Source of the DNA: JAFNAG01 sp963824985
GTDB lineage: Bacteria; Acidobacteriota; UBA6911
DNA length: 64,000 nt
Assembly (NCBI GenBank): GCA_963824985.1
Contig: CAWGRQ010000023.1
Location: 7,263 to 71,262, forward strand
Direction: 5' to 3'
Shown one piece after another: positions 47,313-54,243 of the stretch (the stretch's first letter is position 1; every line of letters begins with the position of its first letter). Both the position numbers and the translations under genes were made by a program. The notes under the pieces are model-generated. The model searched no databases, was not told the DNA's origin, and saw nothing but the letters and a program-made list of their open reading frames with translations.

Positions 47313-47341
47313 GTGGGGGCGGTTTTATCGACCGCCCCCAC
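47313..47341 (+). terminator. Strong hairpin after the first BNR gene
   Basis: GTGGGGGCGGT (47313-47323), a seven-base loop and ACCGCCCCCAC (47331-47341) form an 11-bp stem 22 bp after the stop. A perfect palindrome ACGCATCGATGCGT directly precedes it. There is no T tract, so termination may be by structure only. Confidence 0.6.
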
Positions 47342-47410
47342 GGGAGTCTGATGCCGGTGAGTTGTGCGGCGAACTCACCAGCCGGCTTTATTCATGAAAG
47401 AAACTCCCTG

Positions 47411-47639
47411 GGGGAAACAAGACAAAAACGCCACGGATTTCGCAGATTACACAGATTTAGGAAAAGAAATTCTCGACGCAGAACACCACGCTCAGGCCTT
47501 GTATTCCCTGACCGCCATGGGACTCCGGCTGGCGCTGCTCCTTGACTTCAACACCAGCTAGCTCCAGTTCGATCGTATGATCCGCCAGGCTTTTTGAGTC
47601 TGTGTAATCCGTGCAATTTGTGGCGTTTTTGCTTTTTGC
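47411..47639. repeat. CCACGGATT-type inverted-repeat element (long form)
   Basis: The left arm 47411-47458 (...AACGCCACGGATTTCGCAG...) and the right arm 47598-47639 (...TGTGTAATCCGTGCAATT...) are inverted copies with mismatches. The centre carries a degraded GxxExxY-type coding fragment (47466-47561). Further copies lie at 42131-42226 and 57318-57504. Confidence 0.8.
47466..47561 (+). pseudogene. Remnant of a GxxExxY-family gene
   Basis: The frame reads EILDAEHHAQALYSLTAMGL and then RLALLLDFNTS before stopping. This resembles the C-terminal half of GxxExxY proteins (HEAQxLTYLKLxGLxVGLLINFN), small proteins with a PD-(D/E)XK-like fold that are often embedded in such repeats. The N-terminal signature is missing, so the gene is dead. 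The match is from memory of the family pattern. Confidence 0.5.
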
Positions 47640-47744
47640 TTATGCAGCTGGATTTCGGTGCTGAATTCGGCTGATCGGCAGACAAATTGATGATAGTCTG
47701 GCTCTGCCGACGCCATACAACCAAATATAGATGAGGTGATCAAA

Positions 47745-50700
47745 ATGATACGAAGGGCAGTTCTGTGTGCCGTTCTGGCGCTGTTGCTGGTCGCCACCGT
47801 TGCGAGTGCGGCGACTATTCGGTTGGCCCGTACCCCGGACTATCATGCAGGGAAAATCGCATTCAGTTATCTGGGCGACATCTGGGTCATGAATGAGGAC
47901 GGATCCAACCCGACGAGGATTACCATTAACACGGCTCGTGAGGTGAACCCCCGGTTTTCGCCGGACGGGCGCTGGATCGCATTTTCATCCAATCGCTACG
48001 GGAACAACGACGTGTTTGTCGTTCCGGCCGCCGGAGGCACGCCGCGGCAGCTCACCTATCACACCGGAGGCGATGAAATTGTCGCCTGGACGCCGGATTC
48101 GAAGTTTGTTGTTTTCCGCGCATCTCGAGGCGACGGCGTTTTCCCCGGCACCGCGACTCTGTACCAGATTTCCGTCGATGGCGGGCAGGAGACTCCCCTC
48201 CCGGTCGACTGGGGCTGGTGGGGCGGATTCTCCCCCGACGGGAAACAGTTCCTGTTCAACCGGCACCCTTCCACCTGGACGCGCAAGCACTACCGCGGCA
48301 GTTACGCCGCCGATATCTGGGTGGCGGACCTGGCAGCCAAAAGCTATCGCCAGATCCTGGCCGGCGAGAATTACAATCGCTATTGGCCGATGTGGGGACC
48401 AAAGGACGAGATCTATTTTGTCGGCGACCCGTTGCCCAACGACAAGGCCGTCAAGCCGGGCAGCCCTGAAGTCCGCAAGAGCCTGAACAACATTTACAGG
48501 ATTCCGGCCAAGGGGGGATCCCAGCCGGTTCAGGTGACCAAACACACCGACGGTAATGTCTTCTTCCCTTCGATGTCGAGCGACGGCAAGGTGATCGTAT
48601 ACGAAGAGAATTTCGGCATCTGGAAACTCGACGTCGCCTCGGGACGCACGTCCGAAGTCAAGATCGACATTACGACCGATGAAAAGGTGAACGATTTCGC
48701 GATCGTGGCCGTCAACAGCGAGGCCGATGCGTTCGATCTTTCCCCTTCAGGACGGCGGGCGGTAATCTCATCACGGAACCAGATTTTCACTGTGGCTACC
48801 GACCGGGGGGACATCACCGAGATTACCAACGACAAGGGCGCGTCGCGCAACGACTCGCCGCAATGGTCTCCCGACGGCAAGAACATTGCCTTCATTTCCG
48901 ATCGTTCGGGGCGCCAGGAGATTTACCTGACCGACGAGGAAGGGAAGAACCTGAAGAAGCTTACTGACCTGGACACCGACAAGGGGCCGATCGTATGGAC
49001 TCCGGACTCCAGCGCCCTGGTCTACGGTTCGACCGACAAAAAGCTCTATTACTACACGGTGGCGGATGGGAAAACGGCCGTCCTCACTTCGAGCGAAATC
49101 TCCGCGCCGCGCTCCCCGGCGTTTTCACCCGATGGCAAGTGGGTGACCTTCGTCAAGCAGGACACCACGATGCGGAACCACGTTTATATCGCCCCCGTGA
49201 CCGGAGGCGAGGAGCGGCATATTACCGATGACAGCCTCGCCTTCAGTGAAAGCGGGGCGGTGTGGACTGCCGACGGCCGGTATATCGTGTACACAACATC
49301 TGCCGGCACCAGCGGCGGCGTGGCCTCGACCGGCGGGCGGGCGCAGAACCAGATGCAATTGATGGTACTGCCGTTGCGCGCTCAGGAGCGTGACCCGCTG
49401 AACCGCGACATTGATACCGAGGCCCAGGCGAAGGCGGCTGAAGCCACGGGAGGGAGAGGCGCCGGCCGGGGTGCCGGCGCGGGCAGTGGCGCGCCGCAAC
49501 CGGCGGTGGAAGTCAGGATTGACTGGGATGGCCTGGTGCCGCGGAGCCGCCGGCTGACTGTGCCGGGTGACACCTTTGGCGGCCTCACGCCGTCGCCGGT
49601 AGGCAGCATGGTTGCCTTTACCTCTTCCAGCAGCGGAGCAGGGGCTGCCGCCGAGAGTGGGATCTACACCATCAACGTGGCCGACGGCAGCGGACTGACC
49701 CGCGTTCCTCCGGCCGCTCCCAGTGCTTCGGCAGCGGGCCGCGGCGGTGGCGGCGGCGCACGGGGTGGCGGCGGAGGCATGGTTTTCACCACCGACGGCC
49801 GCACACTCTACTTCCGTTCCGGTCGTGGCATCTACGCCGCATCGGTCGGTGGTGGCGGCGGTGCTGCCGCGGCTGCTCCCGCGGCCGCAACATCCGGTCG
49901 CGGCGGCGGGAGGGGTGGTGCCGCCCCGGCGACTCCGGCCGCGGCCACCAGCAGTGGCAGTGCGCGCCAGGTGAGCTTCACCATCAACATGGAGCTCGAT
50001 CGCAAGGCGCTGCGCAAGGAAGTTTTCGAAGAAGGCTGGCGGGTCATGAAAAACCGGTTCTATGACGCGAAGATGCACGGAGCCGACTGGAATGCCGCCA
50101 AGGCCACTTATGGTTCGCTCCTCGATTACCTCGTGGACCAGGAAGAGCTGCAGAATGTCATGATGATGATGATTGGTGAGCTGAACGCATCCCATACCGG
50201 CGTCAGCGGCGGATCGTCATCCGCGGAACCCTCGCCGGCACAGACCCGCCATCCCGGTTTCAACCTGGAGCCCGATCCTTCGGGATATTACCGGGTCGGG
50301 GATATCTGGGAAGCCGGTCCGGTCGACCACGAGTGGATGAAGATCAAGAAAGGCGATTACATCATCGCCATCAACGACCAGGAGCTGAAGACGACCGACA
50401 ACTATTGGAAGCATTTCACCTTCGCCGCCGGACGCAAATTCCATTTCCTGCTCAACAACAAACCGGGCAAGGACGGGGCGTGGGAACTGACGGTCGAGCC
50501 CTGGAACGGGGGCGCGCTCTCCAATGCCCAGTATGCCAAGTGGGTGGAGGATCGGCGCGCCATGGTCGACAAGTCGAGCAACGGCGAGATCGGCTACCTG
50601 CACATCCGCGCCATGGATGCCGCGTCCCTGCGCCAGTTCACTCTTGATCTGGCCACCAACCGGACCAAAAAGGCGCTCATCATCGATCAGCGCTTTAATG

Positions 50701-51149
50701 GCGGCGGTGGCATCGACCAGGAGCTTCTGTCCATTCTCGTCGGGCAGAAGTACCAGTACACGCGGGGGCGGGATGCCGGCCTGGAGGTGCCACGCCCATT
50801 GGAGACGTTTTACGGGCCGATGGTGGTGATGCAGAATGAACGGTCCGCCTCGGATGCCGAGATGTTCCCGCAGGGCTTCAAAGACCTGAAGCTCGGGAAA
50901 GTCATCGGTGTGCCCACCATGGGCGCAGTGATCGGCACCGGATCCTTCACCCTTGCGGACGGTTCCAGCATTCGCACGCCGGGGTCAGGCGTCTGGGTTG
51001 CCACCGGCGAAAATATGGAGAATTTCGGCGTCAAGCCCGACATTTACATCGATAACACGCCGGAGGATTTCGTGAAAGGGCGCGACGCCCAGATCGAAAA
51101 GGCGGTTGAAACGCTGAAAGCGGAGATTGCGGCCGGGAGGAAAAAGTAG
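47745..51149 (+). CDS. Tricorn-like S41 peptidase with PDZ domain
   Basis: A 1134-residue exported protease, starting at ATG 47745 with GAGGTGAT upstream. After the signal peptide come TolB/WD40-type propeller repeats (FSPDGRWIAFSSNRYGNND, QWSPDGKNIAFISDRSGR), then Gly/Ala/Arg-rich linkers (about 560-740), a tricorn C1 domain, a PDZ (VGDIWEAGPVDHEWMKIKKG) and the S41 core. The tetrad of tricorn protease is recognisable: Ser816-His817 (ELNASHTG), Ser1036-Asp1037 (NERSASDAEMF) and Glu1092 (MENFGVKPDI). It should cut peptides outside the cytoplasm. It follows the first BNR gene and its hairpin. Confidence 0.93.
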   Translation: MIRRAVLCAVLALLLVATVASAATIRLARTPDYHAGKIAFSYLGDIWVMNEDGSNPTRITINTAREVNPRFSPDGRWIAFSSNRYGNNDVFVVPAAGGTPRQLTYHTGGDEIVAWTPDSKFVVFRASRGDGVFPGTATLYQISVDGGQETPLPVDWGWWGGFSPDGKQFLFNRHPSTWTRKHYRGSYAADIWVADLAAKSYRQILAGENYNRYWPMWGPKDEIYFVGDPLPNDKAVKPGSPEVRKSLNNIYRIPAKGGSQPVQVTKHTDGNVFFPSMSSDGKVIVYEENFGIWKLDVASGRTSEVKIDITTDEKVNDFAIVAVNSEADAFDLSPSGRRAVISSRNQIFTVATDRGDITEITNDKGASRNDSPQWSPDGKNIAFISDRSGRQEIYLTDEEGKNLKKLTDLDTDKGPIVWTPDSSALVYGSTDKKLYYYTVADGKTAVLTSSEISAPRSPAFSPDGKWVTFVKQDTTMRNHVYIAPVTGGEERHITDDSLAFSESGAVWTADGRYIVYTTSAGTSGGVASTGGRAQNQMQLMVLPLRAQERDPLNRDIDTEAQAKAAEATGGRGAGRGAGAGSGAPQPAVEVRIDWDGLVPRSRRLTVPGDTFGGLTPSPVGSMVAFTSSSSGAGAAAESGIYTINVADGSGLTRVPPAAPSASAAGRGGGGGARGGGGGMVFTTDGRTLYFRSGRGIYAASVGGGGGAAAAAPAAATSGRGGGRGGAAPATPAAATSSGSARQVSFTINMELDRKALRKEVFEEGWRVMKNRFYDAKMHGADWNAAKATYGSLLDYLVDQEELQNVMMMMIGELNASHTGVSGGSSSAEPSPAQTRHPGFNLEPDPSGYYRVGDIWEAGPVDHEWMKIKKGDYIIAINDQELKTTDNYWKHFTFAAGRKFHFLLNNKPGKDGAWELTVEPWNGGALSNAQYAKWVEDRRAMVDKSSNGEIGYLHIRAMDAASLRQFTLDLATNRTKKALIIDQRFNGGGGIDQELLSILVGQKYQYTRGRDAGLEVPRPLETFYGPMVVMQNERSASDAEMFPQGFKDLKLGKVIGVPTMGAVIGTGSFTLADGSSIRTPGSGVWVATGENMENFGVKPDIYIDNTPEDFVKGRDAQIEKAVETLKAEIAAGRKK

Positions 51150-51215
51150 GCCATCCGGTTGCGGGCGAGAGTGGTTCTGATAGATAGTTTCTTTCGCCAA
51201 CCACCTTGGCCTTCC

Positions 51216-51343
51216 GACCCGGACTTGGACTTCGACCTGGACATGCTAAGGCAAAGAACGATCTGATGGATATTCTGTTTGGAACGTTTACATCGGACAA
51301 GCCCGTCCACGTCCACGACGAGGTCCAAGTCCAGGACCAAGTC
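51216..51343. repeat. GGACTT/GTCCAA hexamer palindrome
   Basis: Left arm GGACTTGGACTTCGACCTGG (within 51216-51242) and right arm built of GTCCACGTCCACG and GAGGTCCAAGTCCAGG (51305-51343) pair imperfectly. It is the same hexamer-type palindrome as at 12655-12749, here without the flanking ~55-bp repeats. Confidence 0.7.
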
Positions 51344-51371
51344 GCTCACTCGGTTATTTGATATCACGTGC

Positions 51372-51450
51372 AAAAAGGGGACATTCCGAGTTTCCCTGTA
51401 ACTTGCGGCATAGCAGCGCCGAAGGGGGAAATTCGGAATGTCCCCTTTTT
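51372..51450. repeat. GGGGACATTCCGAATTTC inverted-repeat element (copy 3)
   Basis: A 79-bp element with left arm AAAAAGGGGACATTCCGAG (51372-51390) and right arm ending TCGGAATGTCCCCTTTTT (51450). The loop keeps TAACTTG and CAG of copy 1. Its last base touches the stop codon (51451-51453) of the M55 peptidase gene, so it could form that gene's terminator. Confidence 0.85.
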
Positions 51451-52377
51451 CTATTGAATCGGCTCCAGGCTGGTCAAGACCTGGATCAGCTTTGTGATCG
51501 TCGGCATGTCGGCGAAGGTGCCGCGCACGAAATGGGCGTCCACGCGCGAAATCCCCGGGATATAGGCGGCCCGCTCTGCGTCAGGCGTGAATTTGAAACC
51601 GATCTCGAGCTCAATCGGCGCTTTCAGCCGGTAAGGCGGGCTCTGTTGAGCTTTCCGAATCGCCCGAGTGACTCCCTCGGCAATCAGCTGCCGTCCGCGC
51701 GCGGGTGTAACCGTAATCGCGGAATGAAATCCGAACGGCTCCTTAACGATTACGCCCTCGACCTGAGGAAGCGTTTTCTGCATTTCCGATACCGCCACCC
51801 GGTCGCCGGAAATGAACAGCACGGGCACCCCGAAGTGACCGGCGATCGCGGCGTTGAAAACCGCCTCCATGACCCATGAGCCGTTGAGCTTGATGCCGAG
51901 CAGACGCCCGCTCGAAATCGTGTGGCTGCGCACGGCGTCCACATTCCATTCGCTGGCGTGATAGCCGACCAGCAGCACCCCGTCGAAGGTCGAATCGATC
52001 CCCTGCATCATTTCGAGCGGCCTGGGAAAGCCGCGCACCACCCGCACGTCATCGGGCAGTTTGTCGATCAGCAGATTCTGGGCATTGCCATGGGAATCGC
52101 ACACGACGAACTCCGTGGCGCCCGCGGCACGCGCGCCCTGGATTGCGGCATTGACCTCGCCGGTGGCCCACTCCCGGGCCTGGCCGTACTCGAACCCGGT
52201 CGGACCGAGCTGGGCCGGTTGCACAACCCCGGTGATTCCCTCCATGTCGACCGAGATAAAAACCTTCCGGACAGCACGCGACTGCCGGGCATAGACGCCC
52301 TGCATGAGCAGGGCTGCGCCGGCGAGCACGAGCACGGCGGATAATGGGGCTGGGAGACGCCGAACATTGCGAAACAT
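51451..52377 (-). CDS. Exported M55-family D-aminopeptidase
   Basis: A 308-residue protein, starting at ATG 52377 after GGAGGTGA. It has a signal peptide (APLSAVLVLAGAALLMQGVY) and the M55/DppA core: VFISVDMEGITGVV (metal ligands Asp, Glu), VVCDSHGNAQNLL, LLVGYHAS, and PVLFISGDRVAV. DppA forms a zinc-dependent self-compartmentalising decamer that removes N-terminal D-residues; DppA of Bacillus is cytosolic, whereas this protein is exported, perhaps for recycling of D-amino-acid peptides from cell walls. It is convergent with the Tricorn-like gene; REP-like DNA lies between. Confidence 0.92.
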   Translation of the reverse strand: MFRNVRRLPAPLSAVLVLAGAALLMQGVYARQSRAVRKVFISVDMEGITGVVQPAQLGPTGFEYGQAREWATGEVNAAIQGARAAGATEFVVCDSHGNAQNLLIDKLPDDVRVVRGFPRPLEMMQGIDSTFDGVLLVGYHASEWNVDAVRSHTISSGRLLGIKLNGSWVMEAVFNAAIAGHFGVPVLFISGDRVAVSEMQKTLPQVEGVIVKEPFGFHSAITVTPARGRQLIAEGVTRAIRKAQQSPPYRLKAPIELEIGFKFTPDAERAAYIPGISRVDAHFVRGTFADMPTITKLIQVLTSLEPIQ

Positions 52378-52497
52378 GAGTTCACCTCCTGCTGCGAAAA
52401 TCGTTTGGGGCCGCGCGCGTCCCGCGCGCATGGCTTATGGAATCAGGCGCGCATGCAGGCGAGACGCCCGCGATTTCAGGGCGCCGACCCCTCACCC

Positions 52498-52545
52498 TGT
52501 TTTCATGAACTTGGGTGCGCCCCAGGCCCATGGATTGCTGACTCG
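52498..52545. repeat. Single copy of the TTTTCATG-GTGCGCC repeat
   Basis: TTTTCATG, GGGTGCGCC and CAGGCCCATGGATT match the copy at 12889-12930 closely. It lies just downstream of the VWA gene stop (52558). No palindrome accompanies it here. Confidence 0.6.
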
Positions 52546-52557
52546 ATAATCCGAAAC

Positions 52558-54237
52558 TTAATGCTTTGCGGATCGATCTCCGAGCCGGTAGCCGGTGCGA
52601 GCCCGGATTTTGGCGCCCGGCGTATCAACGGTCACGCGGATTTTTCGAAATCCCGGCTCCCGGCGGGAACCGTCGGGGTAGTAGCAGATCGTGTATTGGT
52701 GCTGCAATTCGCCGGCGATCTCCGCGAACGCGGTCGCGAGGCTGGACATCGTCGAGGCGAGAAAGAGCCGGCCACCGCTGTTTTCGCTGAGCCCCAGCAG
52801 ATAGGGAGAGGCGGGAGCCGCCACCATCGTGTCATACTGGACGGCATACACGAGTGCATCCGATTCTTCCACCTTTTCGCGGTAATTGCCGAAGCGCGCC
52901 AGCCAGCTTTGAGTGTCGATCCCGTCGGTGAACAGGACGATCGCCTTCCTCCCCTCCTCCCGGCTCAGGCATTCGGTGATGACCATGTCGAGGGCATCGT
53001 ACAGACGGGTCCCGGGTCCGGTATCGGTCTGCAGGATAGCGCGCCGGAGGGCGGCTCGGTCTGTGGTAAAAGGCGAATCAAGATAAATAGAGGAATCGAA
53101 GGACACGACCATGACCCGGTCGTCCGGGCGCAACGTCTCCACGAATGCCAGAGCCGCATTCTGAATCTCGGTGTGCTTGAAGAGTGTGCTTCCCGACGTA
53201 TCCAGCATCAGGACTACGTTGAAAGGCGTGATTTCAGGGATCACCCGGTCGACCTGCTGTTCGGCGCCATCTTCGAATAGATGAAAATCCCGGGATGTCA
53301 GACCAGGGATGTGTGCCCCCGCCGCATCGCTGATGATTACGGGGACCGTTACCATTGAGACGTCGACCTTGATGACCTTGTCTGTCGAGGCTCCCCCCGG
53401 GTTGATGGCAGGCAAGGTCGTGAGAGCGGCAGCCGGATCCGGAAGGACGATCCGGGCTCGTGGCTTTCCCTGGCTGTCCACCGAGGGCATCAGGGTTCGG
53501 GCGGCACAGAGAGGCGGAAATTTCTCTTTTTCCCCTTGGGGTTCGGCAAACTGACCGACCAATCCCGCGATCGATGCCGGCTCCGCGGCCGGTTGCCGAT
53601 CGATGCCGGGCGGGGACGATTTCCAGGCCTCCGCTCCCGTCCACCGCGCCGCCTGCAGGAGCAGGTCGGCATCAGAAGGGAATCGCGCATAAACCGCTGC
53701 CGGCATCGCAGCCGCCATGACAAAAGCCAGCAGCGGCCGCCCGGCAGCGCGATAGCGTCCGGGTTGGGCGCCGACGAAACCGGCGGATGCATCCGCGTAA
53801 AACCCCTCGGCCAGAAACACCAGGTCGGCCTTCTGCGGAACATCCACGATCTGATAATCACTGCGCCCGGCAAACTCCCGCTCGATGTCCCGCTTGAGGT
53901 CGGGATCCAAAACTCCCGAGGGGGATGAGCCCGGCACCCTGCCTACGATGTCCCACCACTCGGCGCGCGAGCGGTCCAGAACCGGCCGATCCAACTGGAT
54001 GACGTGCTGAGGGAGTCCGAGGCGCGGACCCTCGGGATTTTGAATCATCTCCTGGCTTTGGGTTCGCCCCACGTATCCCCATTTCCTGATCAGCGAACCC
54101 GAAGGGCACATGGTGAATAGCCCTGAGTTGCGGACTGCGACCACGCAGACCCGGGTGCTGTCAGGCTGAATGCCGCGTGCGCCGGCACCGACGGCAATCC
54201 AGGCCGCGAATGCAATCGATAGCGAAAGCTTCAGCAT
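52558..54237 (-). CDS. VWFA-related acidobacterial-type secreted protein
   Basis: A 559-residue exported protein. An N-terminal signal (LSLSIAFAAWIAVGAGA) is followed by a ~290-residue part of unknown fold and then the acidobacterial VWFA-related domain: VDVSMVTVPVIISDAAGAHI, LTSRDFHLFEDGAEQQVDRV, the MIDAS motif MLDTSGS, DDRVMVVSFDS, and IVLFTDGIDTQSW. The C-terminus is a beta-rich RIRVTVDTPGAKIRARTGYR typical of the family. It binds metal and probably a protein ligand; function unknown. The S9 peptidase gene lies upstream with 6 bp between them, so they form an operon. Confidence 0.9.
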   Translation of the reverse strand: MLKLSLSIAFAAWIAVGAGARGIQPDSTRVCVVAVRNSGLFTMCPSGSLIRKWGYVGRTQSQEMIQNPEGPRLGLPQHVIQLDRPVLDRSRAEWWDIVGRVPGSSPSGVLDPDLKRDIEREFAGRSDYQIVDVPQKADLVFLAEGFYADASAGFVGAQPGRYRAAGRPLLAFVMAAAMPAAVYARFPSDADLLLQAARWTGAEAWKSSPPGIDRQPAAEPASIAGLVGQFAEPQGEKEKFPPLCAARTLMPSVDSQGKPRARIVLPDPAAALTTLPAINPGGASTDKVIKVDVSMVTVPVIISDAAGAHIPGLTSRDFHLFEDGAEQQVDRVIPEITPFNVVLMLDTSGSTLFKHTEIQNAALAFVETLRPDDRVMVVSFDSSIYLDSPFTTDRAALRRAILQTDTGPGTRLYDALDMVITECLSREEGRKAIVLFTDGIDTQSWLARFGNYREKVEESDALVYAVQYDTMVAAPASPYLLGLSENSGGRLFLASTMSSLATAFAEIAGELQHQYTICYYPDGSRREPGFRKIRVTVDTPGAKIRARTGYRLGDRSAKH

Positions 54238-54243
54238 CGCGCC

